In this document: in pieces, positions 10,031-20,842 of the stretch
How positions within the stretch are numbered: the stretch's first letter is position 1
How the letters are laid out: every line of letters begins with the position of its first letter
Source of the DNA: Xestospongia muta
Taxonomy: Eukaryota; Porifera; Demospongiae; Haplosclerida; Petrosiidae
Reading direction: 5' to 3'
Assembly: GCA_963693285.1 (NCBI GenBank)
Contig: OY848918.1
Coordinates: 9,799,156 to 9,863,155, forward strand
Length of the DNA: 64,000 nt
The notes under the pieces: model-generated
Databases searched by the model: none
What the model was told of the DNA's origin: nothing
What the model saw: only the letters and a program-made list of their open reading frames with translations
Made by a program: the position numbers and the translations under genes

Positions 10031-11275
10031 TTATTTCACATAGATCTCATAATGGGCTACAGCACAATCTTCATCAGATGTTGCAGAACTAAGACAGATC
10101 CTCATCTCTATGTAGTCAGTAGTAGAGCAATTGAGTTTCTTATAAAACCAAGGTATACCAGTACGTTGACAACAGGCAGTTTCTATACTACCACATTGAT
10201 GACCATCCCACAGAGGATCATTGGGATAGAATTTACCTACTGCTGGATTATTTGAATTCCCAGACTCACAATAATAGTCATTGCCAACAAATGATGGTGG
10301 AGTTTGAGGACCTAAATTACCACAAGGACATTGACTGTAAAAACTTTCATCGCTTGAGCCAGCCATAAAAGTCCAAATATGGCTGCGAGGATTACCATGG
10401 GTTAAACTGACACCGTCACTGTAATGAGAGTTAATACTGCTGGTGGTGTGATGTGCTCCATCTGTCCACCCAACTTGATATCCGATAACTTTACCACACA
10501 CTTGAGAGTATTTAATGTTCCTTGATGGAAATGTTACTCCTACACAACTACCTCCACTACTAACTGGTCGACCACATGCTCGAACACCATTTTCATTATA
10601 CAGTCTAAATCCATCAGGACATTTCTCACAGCTATCTGTCATGTTAAGATAAGCTACCCTCATCCAACCTCCTGTGGAATTACACAACTCCTCCATATAA
10701 CAGTACACTTGACGAACAATGCTGTGATTATCAGCTATAATGTAATAGTCTGAAGGACAGTCTGGACATCTGCTTTTGATCTCCTCACACGAACGAGGAA
10801 GTAACAATGATGGAAGAGGACATTTTTCTGTAGTAGTGTTCTCATGAATATCTTTGAGAGTATTGATATCTTCTTTAATGTCATCAACGTTACCTTCTAA
10901 CCTAACAATACTCCTATTGAGATTACTAACAACCTCAAGTATCTTTATAATGCCTTCATTGTACAATCTTGTCTCTAACCTGGATATATTAGCAACAATA
11001 GTCTCAATAACTTCTTTGATCATTTTATTACATTTAGTTGGTGAGTTAGATAGTAGTTGTTGTGATACAACAAGTTGTATGGGACTAGTTGGATTACTAC
11101 CATCTTTACAAGGTGGACAGCTACTGCGAGAAGATTTAGTAAGGAGTTGATTAATAGCAGCAGTCAGGTTAGCTATGGCATCATCGATACTACTATCACC
11201 ATCAGAATGACTTAATGGATTAGACATACCTGTAATAGCTAGTATGACTACCAATAAAGATAGAAGGGAAATCAT
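10031..11275 (-). CDS. Secreted fibrinogen-like glycoprotein, stalk type A
   Basis: Intact single-exon gene of 414 residues starting MISLLS. Layout as in the 2746-3987 copy: signal peptide 1-20, CPPC, helical stalk about 80-145, CPLPS, then the head from SCEEIKSRCPDCPSDYY. Its 3' half differs from other type A copies in loops (MAGSSDESFYSQCPCGNLGPQ; NSNNPAVGKFYPNDP) and shares these with the type B gene at 20843-22165, including SDGVSLTHGNPRSHIWTFMAGSSDE. That suggests gene conversion or exchange of the head. Stop and AATAAA overlap; TATATATAAGG at 11322-11332. Function as ligand-binding secreted protein is inference. Confidence 0.82.
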   Translation of the reverse strand: MISLLSLLVVILAITGMSNPLSHSDGDSSIDDAIANLTAAINQLLTKSSRSSCPPCKDGSNPTSPIQLVVSQQLLSNSPTKCNKMIKEVIETIVANISRLETRLYNEGIIKILEVVSNLNRSIVRLEGNVDDIKEDINTLKDIHENTTTEKCPLPSLLLPRSCEEIKSRCPDCPSDYYIIADNHSIVRQVYCYMEELCNSTGGWMRVAYLNMTDSCEKCPDGFRLYNENGVRACGRPVSSGGSCVGVTFPSRNIKYSQVCGKVIGYQVGWTDGAHHTTSSINSHYSDGVSLTHGNPRSHIWTFMAGSSDESFYSQCPCGNLGPQTPPSFVGNDYYCESGNSNNPAVGKFYPNDPLWDGHQCGSIETACCQRTGIPWFYKKLNCSTTDYIEMRICLSSATSDEDCAVAHYEIYVK

Positions 11276-11321
11276 TGTAACTCTTGTACTGTTCTACTCT
11301 TGTTATGCTGTAGACTGTCTA

Positions 11322-11332
11322 CCTTATATATA
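11322..11332 (-). promoter_or_regulatory. TATA box of type A gene
   Basis: TATATATAAGG on the minus strand lies about 47-57 bases before the start codon at 11275, at the same spacing as before the 3987 start. Confidence 0.55.
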
Positions 11333-12044
11333 CTCACTGAGATAGTGAGATAACTAAGTCATCTAAGATTGAATAACACTTGGAAGGATTGACTTTCCAG
11401 AGAAAGTAACCTCCTTCATAATATAAAGGATACCACAAGGACTACCTAATATCAACCACGACTGTCCCTTCTCAGCATTAAAAAGATAATGTCCACCTCA
11501 AGGACTACCTTAATAAAAGGACTTTTTTAATATAAACTTTTAGTTGTGTATTTACAACAAGTATCAGGGGTTAGCTGGTGTTTGGTCAATTACTAGATGT
11601 ACCATCAAGTTATTACCTAAAAGCTAATTCTAATATAGTAATAAAAGTTGGTATTTTGAGAGTACAGACTACAGACCTCTTTTCTCATAAACTAATACTA
11701 CATCAATGTTATCTATAACATGTATTACAGACAGAAGCACTTCATAATATTGACCTCCATAGAGAAAGGGACTTTAGCTATACAAACAACGGAAACAATT
11801 AATGTTAATATCAAGTCAAAGATTTTTAGTCATATAAAATTCAAAGGAAACTAGTAATAGTCTAGTTCATAAATAAGGTTCATGTTGCCATGAGATACAA
11901 CATAATTTAATACCTTGTTTGTAGGTATAATGATGTGTATATGGTATATATAGTCCGTCAGTGTACTGAATAAACTTTACAGACAGATGACATTCACTAC
12001 ACACATTACACAGTAAACATGGTATACACAGTAAACATGATATA
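11333..12044 (-). other. Type A 5' flank, no gene
   Basis: Starts with the conserved promoter-proximal flank, then spacer sequence shared with 31140-31535. No coding frame recognised. Confidence 0.5.
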
Positions 12045-12215
12045 TACAATATTACATAGTATTTACTACTTACTGTATACATAGTATATATGGTATAAAC
12101 ACATACTGTGTATAATATGATTATATACTGTGTATACTATGTTATACATAGTATATACAGTACACACTATATAGTATATCCACAGTATAATGTTATACAT
12201 AGTATACACACTATA
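12045..12215. repeat. 45-bp satellite, short block
   Basis: TATAC-rich degenerate units like those at 4735-4970. Confidence 0.8.
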
Positions 12216-13104
12216 TAATCATTGAGTTAGTGAGATAACTAAAAATTGAGTAACACCTGGAGGGATTGACTTTCCAGAGAAAGTAACCTCCTTTAAAATA
12301 TAAAGGATACCACAAGAACTACCTAATGTCAACCACAACTGTCCTTTCTCAGCTTCAAAAAAGATAATGTTCACCTCAAGAACTACCCTAATAAAAGTTG
12401 TGGTAAAATATATCAGTCCTCTTAATTGCAGCTGTAGATCACAACAGTCCTCAGTGGTAATAAACAACACCTGTACTAACAGTTAGAGGAATATCACAGT
12501 AAAGAGTCTCCTCCCATTACCACTCAAGTTCTAAACACTACTTCATGAGATATTAACACCAGAATTTTCTTCACTAGTTTAAATCCACAATCATTTAATG
12601 AAAAGTCTATATAACCTATAATTGGGCTATCAGTACAGTCATAGTAATAATTATATAGAGATAGTTATACAAATTTGCCATATAATTTGATATGTACTGT
12701 TTGAAAAAATCTGATCTTTCTTAATATCAATATACATGCCCCCACTAAAATAATGAGATAACCAAGGCATCAAAAAATGAATAACACCTGCAGGGGTTGA
12801 CATTATATTAGAGGAAGTTACCTCCTTTTAAATAATAAGGGTATTACAAAGATTAACTAATATCAACTATGCCTCTCCTTCCTCAGCACCAAAAAATTAC
12901 TTCTATTTCAAGGACTATTCTAATATAAACTCTTTAGTTGTATATTTGCAACAATTTTCAGGGGTTAGCTGCTGTTTGGTCAACTACAAGATGTACCATC
13001 AAGTTATTATCTAAAAGCTAACTCTAATACAGTAATGAAAATTGGTATTTTGGGATCTGACATTTTGAGAAGTTGACATTTTGAGATATGATATATGCAA
13101 TATT
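12216..13104 (-). other. Second and third copies of the type A 5' flank
   Basis: The GAATAACACCTG-GAGGG-TTGAC landmark recurs at 12246 and 12779, about 0.53 kb apart, without a gene attached. Tandem duplication of the promoter region is the simplest reading. Confidence 0.65.
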
Positions 13105-13690
13105 ACATAGTATTTACTACTTACAGTATACATAGTATATGTGGTATAAACACATACTGTGTATAACATAATTATATAGTTTGTATACTATGTTATACAT
13201 AGTATACACAGTACATTATATACAGTATAATATTATACATAGTATACACAATATAGTATATACACAGTATACATGTTATACATAGTATACGTACTATACA
13301 CTATATACACAGTATGCGTGTTATACATAGCATACACACTATACACTATATACACAGTATACATGTTATACATAGCATACGCACTGTACACTATATACAC
13401 AGTATACATGTTGTACATAGCATACAGACTATACACTATATAAACAGTATGCGTGTTATACATAGTATACACACTATACACTATATACACAGTCTGCGCG
13501 TTATACATAGCATACGCACTGTACACTATATACACAGTATACATGTTGTACATAGTATACACACTATACACTATATACACAGTATACATGTTGTACATAG
13601 TATACACACTATACACTATATACACAGTATACATGTTATACATAGTATACACACTTATACACTATATACATAGTATACACAGTACATTAT
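13105..13690. repeat. 45-bp satellite array
   Basis: About 10 units of 45 bases. Because 45 is divisible by 3 and the unit lacks stops in several frames, it is open on both strands with 15-residue periodicities (YTVYIVYS-like on minus, HSIHTIHYI-like on plus). These frames are by-products of the repeat and not credible genes. Confidence 0.92.
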
Positions 13691-14224
13691 ATTAAAATAT
13701 CTGGCCATTTATATCTTTCTAAAATTAATAAAGATCACAATCAATTTCCCAATGAAGAAGCCTTTATTCTTGACTGATAAGAACTACACCAAAATCAACA
13801 ATAGTTCTTCTTCTCAATAGTGGAAAGATAAGCAATACCACAAGGAGTACTCTAATATCAACCATAACTGTCCTTTCTCACCATATGAATAGGAAATAAC
13901 TCTACTAATATCAACCAAGAACTCAATGAATACTCAGATATAAACCTTAACTGTCCTTTCTCAACCCTATATCAATTGTACACTGACTCAGGTCACAGCA
14001 GACCTACTTACTGTCATTGAAAGCAGTATCTTAGTACTGAGTGGAATCTATCCCAATACACTTTATGTAAACAGAATGCAATTGTATTAAGTACTACAAT
14101 ATTACAATGACATATGAATGTATTGCTTTTATACACTTGATAGATGTCATGATAAATCATCCAACCTCCTCCAGAACTATATAACTCTACTATAATATAT
14201 TCTCACAGTATGATGAAAGAATTT
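13691..14224. other. Spacer, no gene
   Basis: Sequence shared with 31760-32035 and 61930-62460, including AAGAACTAC and CTGTCCTTTCTCA motifs. Nothing coding recognised. Confidence 0.5.
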
Positions 14225-14668
14225 GAACTAGCACATGGACAATAACTCTGTTTATTGTTTTCATGTTTTATTGTTTTCATGTGCACCAACAATAAAAGTC
14301 CAAATATGACTACGAGGGCTACCATGAGTTAATAGAATGCCATCAACATAATTTGAATTGATGTTCTTGTTATTGCTAAAACGTGCTCTATCTGTTCAGC
14401 CAAGTTGATATTCAATAACGTTACCAGATACTTGACAGTACTCAATGTTTCCTAATGGAAATGTTATTCCTACGCAGCTACTTCCACTAGTAAGTGGTCA
14501 AGCACATGCTTGAACACCATTTTCACTATACAGTCTAAATTCATCAGGACATTTTTCACTGCTATCTGTCATATTAATATAAGCCACCTTCATCCAACCT
14601 CCTGTGGAATAACACAATGTTTCTATGAGGCAGTATACCTGACGAACATGGCCATGACTATCAAATCA
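14225..14668 (-). pseudogene. Fibrinogen-like head fragment, multiply broken
   Basis: A minus-strand relic of the head: DSHGHVRQVYC, GGWMKVAYINMTDSSEKCPDEF, ENGVQACA then stop, GSSCVGITFPLGNIEY, then stop, LLTHGSPRSHIWTFIVGA. At least three in-frame stops and a truncated 3' end. The stalk and start are missing; the 5' edge abuts an 83-bp satellite piece. Confidence 0.75.
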
Positions 14669-14812
14669 TATATATAGTGTGTGTATAATGTACCATTGAG
14701 TGTTGTGTTATATTGACTCTTTATTGTATATTGCTCAATATAATATTATCATATATATAGTGTGTGTACAATGGACCATTGAGTGTTGTGTTATATTGGC
14801 TCTTTATTATAA
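14669..14812. repeat. 83-bp CFAP91-derived satellite, two units
   Basis: Two copies of the unit with ATAGTGTGTGTACAATG and ATTGGCTCTTTATTG separate two fibrinogen-like fragments, so the satellite has also moved into this position. Confidence 0.85.
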
Positions 14813-15432
14813 TGACTCATCCAACCTCCTGTGGAATTACACAACTCCTCCATATAACAGTACACTTGATGAGCAATGCTTCAATTATTAGCTACAATGT
14901 AATAGCCTGAAAGACAATATGGACATCTCCTCTTGATCTCTTCACACGAACGAGGAAGTAACAATGATGGAGGAGGACATTTCTTTGTAGTAGTGTTCTC
15001 ATGAATATCTTTGAGAGTATTAATATCTTCTTTAATGTCATCAACGTTACCTTCTATCCTAACCATACTCCTATTGAGATTACTAACAACCTCAAACATC
15101 TTTGTAATGCCTTCATTGTACAACCTTGTCTCTAACCGAGATATATTAGCAACAATAGCCCCAGTGAGTTCTTTGATCATTTTATTACATTTAGTTGGTG
15201 AGTTAGATAGTAGTTGTTGCGATACAACAAGTTGTATGATACTAGTTGGATTACTACCATCTTCACAAGGTGGACAGCTACTGCGAGAAGATTTAGTAAG
15301 GAGTTGATTAATAGCAGCAGTCAGGTTAGCTATGGCATCATCTACATTACTATCACCATCAGAATGACTTAATGGATTAGACATACCAGTAATAGTTAGT
15401 ATGACTACCAGTAAAGATAGAAGGGAAGTCAT
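14813..15432 (-). pseudogene. Fibrinogen-like glycoprotein, type A, 5' part only
   Basis: Starts MTSLLSLLVVILTITG, signal peptide, CPPC, stalk and SCEEIKRRCPYCLSGYY. A TGA replaces the codon after ANN, and the frame continues (SIAHQVYCYMEELC, GGWM) until it is cut by the 83-bp satellite at about 14812. The C-terminal three quarters of the head is gone. The upstream flank is the conserved type A promoter. Confidence 0.8.
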
Positions 15433-15775
15433 TGTAACTCATGTACTGTTCTACTCTTGTTGTGTGGTAGACTGTCTATCTTATATATACTCACTGAGAT
15501 AGTGAGATAACTAAGTCATCTAAAATTGAATAACACCTGGAGGGATTGACTTTTCAGCAAAAGTAACCTCCTTCATAATATAAAGGATACCACAAGGACT
15601 ACCTAATATCAACCACGACTGTCCCTTCTCAGCATTAAAAAGATAATGTCCACCTCAAGGACTACCTTAATAAAAGCTGTGGTAAAATATATCAGTTCTC
15701 TTCATTACAACAGTCCTCAGTGATAATAAACACCACCTGTACTAACAGTTAAAGGAATATCACAGTAAAGAGTCA
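15433..15775 (-). other. Type A 5' flank
   Basis: Conserved promoter-proximal sequence with the TATATATAAG site near 15482, then flank repeats. No gene. Confidence 0.5.
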
Positions 15776-15844
15776 TATGGCAGGTGTGCTGGCAGAGACA
15801 CTAGCAAAAACAACCAGTAGAGCTAAAGCATAGAGATATGTCAT
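15776..15844 (-). pseudogene. Signal-peptide relic of a type C-like gene
   Basis: The minus strand reads MTYLYALALLVVFASVSASTPA and then stops. This matches the type C signal peptide with the rest of the gene deleted. Confidence 0.6.
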
Positions 15845-16159
15845 TTTAGAGTGCCATCTTGATTTATGAATGATTAAAATTTCTTGCCATTATATATCCA
15901 TTAAAAACCTCAGAAATTCTATTATTTTGCAGAAAATACTTTTTTTAATGAAGACTTTAAACCATTGTTATCTTAAGGACTATCCATCATTCTCCTTTCT
16001 CAACCTTAAAAAAGTAAGTCCAAAGGCAAGAACTACCCCAACAATGATAACCTCATGAAAAGAACATATCAAGGACTACACATAGATAAGATAACCTTTT
16101 AAGAAAGGACACTTCAAGGACTACATAAAGATATAGATGAAATTAGAGTTTTTAGAATA
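15845..16159 (-). other. Type C-like 5' flank
   Basis: AAGGACTA / AAGGACTACACATAGATAAGATAACC repeats like those upstream of other type C copies. No gene. Confidence 0.5.
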
Positions 16160-16258
16160 ATTATATACTCTATATACTATGTTATATATACATAGTATAT
16201 ACACTATACATTATACACTACATACACAGTATAAATGTTATACATAGTATACATATTA

Positions 16259-16314
<56 letters not shown>

Positions 16315-16445
16315 TAGATGTTATACATAGTATACACAGTACACTATATACACAGTATACACAGTATACATGTTATACATAGTATACACTATACACTATA
16401 TACACAGTATACATGTTATACATAGTATACATAGTATACACAGTT
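16160..16445. repeat. 45-bp satellite with embedded (AT)n
   Basis: TATAC-rich units are interrupted at about 16262-16312 by a pure AT run. Confidence 0.88.
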
Positions 16446-16926
16446 GTAAATCTTCTTAATTTAACTTTTTCTGGTGCTTCTTTTAATTGTACTCAAAAAA
16501 CAGTTTTTGAGTATATGAACAATATAAGGTACAAGACTATCATTTGCCTATGGGAAAGAGAGAGAGAGAAAGAGAGAGAACAATCTCATCATACTCAACT
16601 TGTACTCTCTTCCTTTCCCCTTCAAGATCTTGGTTATTAGTTACTCTGAGGATGATGAAATATGAAAATCACCTCCTGTCACAACTACTCAAAATTTACA
16701 TGTATGCAAACCTAGAGGCTCTACAATAAGATGATAAGACCAACAATTATATGACAATGCAATAGGTAAAGTCAACAACTATAGTTTGTTTCCTCTTGAA
16801 GAGTGGCAAAGTTGAGCTGCTTGTATTTGATGGGTCAGAGGGTTCATAATTATGAAGGAAATATTCCTGTAGTACAAGTTTTGCTGACTGTAACATTCAA
16901 TTTATTAACTCTTGTTTGTATTGTAG
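16446..16926 (+). other. Unassigned stretch 5' of the UBASH3 piece
   Basis: It includes a short GA tract (16555-16580) and plus-strand splice-like sites such as caaaaaacag at about 16493-16502 and ccttcaag at about 16620-16627. These may be earlier UBASH3 exons, but I could not match the encoded peptides to the UBA, esterase or SH3 regions. Confidence 0.3.
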
Positions 16927-17487
16927 GTCTATTACTCGAAAGAAAAAAATGTTGAAGAATTATATGCTAAAGTCCAACCCAAGAAGAAACGATTGTCAAA
17001 TGAATCACCCACATCAGGTAGTCCAGACACGAACAGTCCTCCCGCTGTCCCTCAAGGAAGAAGAGAGCTCTTTATCTTTTGCCATCCAGAGAGAGTAGAT
17101 GTGACTTTTGGCAAACAATGGATACAAATATCTTTTGACTTATCAATCAGTGGTTTCCATGAAGGATCTTAAACCAAATGAAACGTACTTGGAGTTTTAT
17201 AAACGCATGCACAATATTACCAAACTCCTTCTGAAAAATATAGGGCCCAATAGTGGCAATGTAATGATAGTGGGTCATGTGGCCACTCTTGAGGCCTGCA
17301 CTCATCAGCTCTGTGGAGGACAACCCTGTAGTGCTCAAGACTTAATGAAATTAGTACAGGAAATACCTTATATACTGTGATGTATGTATCGGTCATGAGA
17401 GTGGAACAAGAAAGTCTAGTACGTGCGACTTTATTGATCCACCAGTTCCACCTCTAACTCATGCCCCTAATATTAGATTTGATTGGT
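16927..17487 (+). pseudogene. UBASH3: UBASH3 phosphatase piece with altered RHG motif and internal deletion
   Basis: After a 3' splice site (ttgtattgtag) the frame reads SKEKNVEELYAKVQPKKKRL, a Ser/Pro linker, then GRRELFIFCHPERVDVTFGK. In UBASH3 this segment carries the catalytic RHGE; here it is CHPE, so Arg and Gly are changed. Right after IQISFD the sequence jumps to the later segment SMKDLKPNETYLEFYKRM...VMIVGHVATLEACTHQL (second catalytic His present), removing the RCIQTA/FEW part seen in the other pieces. A frameshift follows at IPYIL, and CDFIDPPVPPLTHAPN ends the domain. It is the only copy with both ends of the phosphatase domain. Confidence 0.8.
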
Positions 17488-17588
17488 GTTGTTTACAATA
17501 TAACTTTGTAATTATCTATTGTCAAATGTCGCGAATGTTAATTAGAGACTGGTATATAAAATTAGAAACTGGTATAAAAAGCTGATTA

Positions 17589-17662
17589 ATCTTTGCCTGA
17601 AATTGAACCACAGGTCCTACACTAGTTCAGCAGTTGCTTTAACCATTGAACTACTTGAAGAT
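17589..17662 (-). ncRNA. tRNA-like sequence, CFAP91 intron
   Basis: A 74-base minus-strand sequence has an A-box-like TAGTTCAATGGTTAAAGCA and a B-box-like GGTTCAATTTC at tRNA spacing; ATCTT and AAGAT bound it. The anticodon stem is imperfect. Most likely a decayed tRNA or tRNA-derived element. Copies of the same length are at 37715, 45380 and 49397. Confidence 0.4.
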
Positions 17663-17741
17663 TCTCTGCACCCAATGATAATTTATAATACACTATCAAT
17701 CACGTACTGTGGATTATCTGTGTATTGTTGTACAAACATAC

Positions 17742-18272
17742 TTCACTGGGTGCTTCAATAGTTGGAGTTGGAGGGCATGGAATTGGTTTTTCAACTTTCT
17801 CTAACAGTTTCAATGGTTTCTGACCCTCATCAGCTAAAAGATGAAAGAAATGACTTCATTAGAGTCTGAGCCATTTACAGTAAAAGTTCATTTCACTCTA
17901 TTTATAAAATATTATTTAGTTATCTCTCTTAGTAGTTTCTTTGTTTGTAAATCATTGTAGACTTTGTCCACTATCTTGCCAAGTTTAGCTTGTTTTCTAG
18001 CTTTGACACCAATTGGTTTAGCTGATGAACTAGGAGGTTTAATTCCAGAAAGACAAAAAGGTACATTAACAGCTAACACATTGATACTGTATTAATAAAT
18101 AGTCCCTCAGACCACACAACACAAGGGGCAACCAAACTCAGCCTAGTGTCAACTGGTTAATCCAAGTGACAAAACTTTTGTAATCTAAATTAAAAACTAG
18201 CATATAATATATATATATAACAGAATATACCTCAAATCAGTCACTTTATGAGGCAGAGTAGCTTTAAGATTC
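17742..18272 (-). pseudogene. CFAP91: CFAP91 exons, pass E (three exons only)
   Basis: Minus-strand exons KATLPHKVTDLR (about 18229-18272), KPPSSSAKPIGVKARKQAKLGKI (about 17940-18055) and DEGQKPLKLLEKVEKPIP (17742-17834). The next exons (IQ-like and later) are missing; the UBASH3 piece follows. The first exon's acceptor is replaced by satellite. Confidence 0.75.
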
Positions 18273-19022
18273 AATATAATACTATCATATATATATAGTG
18301 TGTGTACAATGTACAATTGAGTGTTATGTTATATTGGCTCTTTATTGCATATTGCTCAATATAATACTATCATATATATAGTGTGTGTACAATGTACCAT
18401 TGAGTGCTGTGTTATATTGGCTCTTTATTGCATATTGCTCAATATAATACTATCACATATCTAGTGTGTGTACAATGTACCATTGAGTGTTGTGTTATAT
18501 TGGCTCTTTATTGCATATTGCTCAATATAATACTATCGTATATATATATAGTATGTGTACAATGTACCATTGAGTGCTGTGTTATATTGGCTCTTTATTG
18601 CATATTGCTCAATACAATACTATCATATACATAGTGTGTGTACAATGTACCATTGAGTGCTGTGTTATATTGACTCTTTATTGCATATTGCTCAATATAA
18701 TATTATCATATATATAGTGTGTGTACAATGTACCATTGAGTGCAGTTTTATATTGTCTCTTTATCACATATTGCCAATATAATACTATCATATATATAGT
18801 GTGTGTACAATGTACCATTGAGTGCAGTTTTATATTGTCTCTTTATCACATATTGCCAATATAATACTATCATATCTATAGAGTGTACAATGTACCATTG
18901 AGTGCTGTGTTATATTGGCTCTTTATTGCATATTGCTCAATATAATATTATCATATATATAGTTTGTGTACAATGTACCATTTAGTGTTGTGTTATATTG
19001 GCTCTTTATTGCATATTGCTCA
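18273..19022. repeat. 83-bp CFAP91-derived satellite, largest array
   Basis: About nine units, 83 bases apart. On the minus strand each unit reads ATTGAGCAATATGCAATAAA...CAGCACTCAATG|gtacattgtacac...tagtattat. That is the 3' end of a CFAP91 exon (SEQYAIKSQYNTALN), its 5' splice site and intron sequence. The units sit exactly between that exon and the next. Confidence 0.9.
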
Positions 19023-19024
19023 TA

Positions 19025-19307
19025 CTAGCATCCAAGTAGATATCAATACGTGTCATAGGAGCATAGACTTGAGAATCAAAGTTAGTATACTCATTGATAA
19101 TGTTTCTTTTCTCTTGTCTTCCTTCAACATGGCATCTTTGTTCTGTTAATTTACATATGGCTGTAGTGAAGTGGAGGTAGTGTAAAATATGATCATTGTG
19201 ATAGAGACTGTTGTGATAGTGTGATTGTTGTCAGAGTGTCTCTACCTTTTATATGTTTACTCCTAACTCGTCTAATTTGTCACTCTTTCTCTTTGTTTCT
19301 AAGACTC
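19025..19307 (-). pseudogene. CFAP91: CFAP91 middle exons, pass E
   Basis: KEKERQI...EHIK and KLTEQRCHVEGRQEKRNIINEY...DSQVYAPMTRIDIY exons. The end of the second exon reads DASMSNM through a small deletion, so it is out of frame. Confidence 0.72.
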
Positions 19308-19452
19308 CTAAAATATCGTACATAATAATCAGTATGTTAATCAGTTTATCAATATCAAAATTGTTATTAACATTAAAATTATTTTTACAAAATCAAAGGT
19401 GTATCAAAATTAATGTATGCAATGTTATTGATCACAACATGAGACTTTTCTT

Positions 19453-19821
19453 TTATTTCACATAGATCTCATAATGAGCTACTAGACAATCTTCATCAGA
19501 TGTTGCTTCATCAAGACAGATCCTCATCTCTATGTAGTCAGTAGTGGAGCAATTGAGTTTCTTATAAAACCAAGGTATACCAGTACAATGACAACAGGCA
19601 GTTTCTAAATTTCCACATTGATGATCATCCCACAGAGAATCATTGGCATAAAATTTATCTAAAAAGGGATAATTTGGACTTCCAGACTCACAATAATAGT
19701 CACTACCAACAAATGACGGTGGAGTTCTTGGATCTTTACTACATGGACAATGACTATAAATATCATTATCAGTTACATCTTTGATAAAAGTCCAAATATG
19801 CCTACGAGGATTACAAACCAT
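19453..19821 (-). pseudogene. Fibrinogen-like head, C-terminal 120 residues only
   Basis: The open frame NPRRHIWTFIKDVTDN...CPC...PPSFVGSDYYCESG...FYANDSLWDDHQCG...IPWFYKK...IEMRIC...YEIYVK is intact to the normal stop, with AATAAA-like overlap. No stalk or start; upstream sequence is unrelated until degenerate head sequence at 20158. Several conserved residues differ (NDSLWDDHQ, CHCTG). Confidence 0.78.
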
Positions 19822-20157
19822 GTCTCTCTATCTTAGCCTAACAAACCTAATAGTTTCTCAACTCTCAGTAATAACAATATCTGGTCAGACCAGTTTCCTT
19901 GATGATAGGTACAAGTATTAAACAATATCTGTACTAACTTATCATTACAGAGCTATATATTAATAGAACAGGGATATGCCCACACATGATTTAGTTAGTG
20001 TTAGTAACATGTTATACTGTAGGTTTGTTTTCAAGTTAATACATTAAACATTTAAGAATGTCACTATGTAACTTTGTGACTTGACCCATGTGGTTTTATG
20101 TGACATATCCACCAATGTAGAATAAAGTAACAGGTTATGCTCTTATGAGCTAGCCAT
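19822..20157. other. Spacer, no gene seen
   Basis: Unique-looking AT-rich sequence not recognised elsewhere in the window. Confidence 0.4.
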
Positions 20158-20402
20158 GCATAAAAGTCTAAATACCGCTGAAAAGACTATCATGAGTTAA
20201 ACTAATACCATTGGCATAACAAAAACTTAAAATTGTTTGTAATGACCCATATTCTATTGGGCCAGTCAATGCCAATTACTTCCACTACTAACTGGTTGAC
20301 CACATGTTAGAACACCATCTTCATTAAACATTCTAAATCCATCAGCCTGAGGACATTTTTCAAGCCATTCTGTCAAACTTCCACAAGAATTACACAACGT
20401 TG
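20158..20402 (-). pseudogene. Very degenerate fibrinogen-like relic
   Basis: The minus strand retains LCNSCGSLTE, EKCPQADGFRMFNEDGV, CGQPVSSGSN and a broken LMIVF (from LTHG...HIWTF) segment, with stops and deletions. It is older than the neighbouring copies. Confidence 0.6.
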
Positions 20403-20842
20403 GTAGTCAGATTTTGAGCAAAGTGCTATGTAAAAGACATGTACACAGTATATATATATATGTATATATATACTTTATAATAACTGATTAGAAGTACTGT
20501 TTGTAGCCCCACCAAGTAATTAATTTATAATTATTGAAGATATTTGTTACACTTTTCCTAATATACTGCACTTCTGGTAGTGGAGGCATGGAGGTCCATA
20601 GTTTAGTTACAATGTAATAATAAGGAAGGCTAATCAATAATTTGTATATGCAGTTAGTAAGGTTTCTGAACTGTATCTACTCTAGATAAAGTTTTATTTA
20701 ATTTTAATAATTCACTTGTGTATGCAATAATACAATCAAAAAAGCATTGTTCAAATATTATTTGAAAAGTTTTAACCAAAATCAAAGTTGGACCAAATAT
20801 ACAGTGTAAGTACAGGACATTAAAAGATGCATATTATTTTGT
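20403..20842. other. Spacer, no gene seen
   Basis: AT-rich with a short TATA run at about 20450-20475. Not recognised elsewhere. Confidence 0.4.

Noticed and set aside
13105..13690. Regular repeats resembling a CRISPR array
   Set aside because: Units are contiguous and near-identical over their whole length, with no unique spacers, in a eukaryotic setting.
13233..13695. Long open frames on both strands with 15-residue repeats
   Set aside because: They are a by-product of the 45-bp satellite, which is divisible by three and poor in stops. No start context, no unique sequence, and the same frames appear in every satellite block.
18404..18634. Open frame rich in Cys, Ile and Leu (MLCYIGSLL-like)
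   Set aside because: It lies wholly within the 83-bp satellite on the strand opposite to the CFAP91 exon from which the unit derives.
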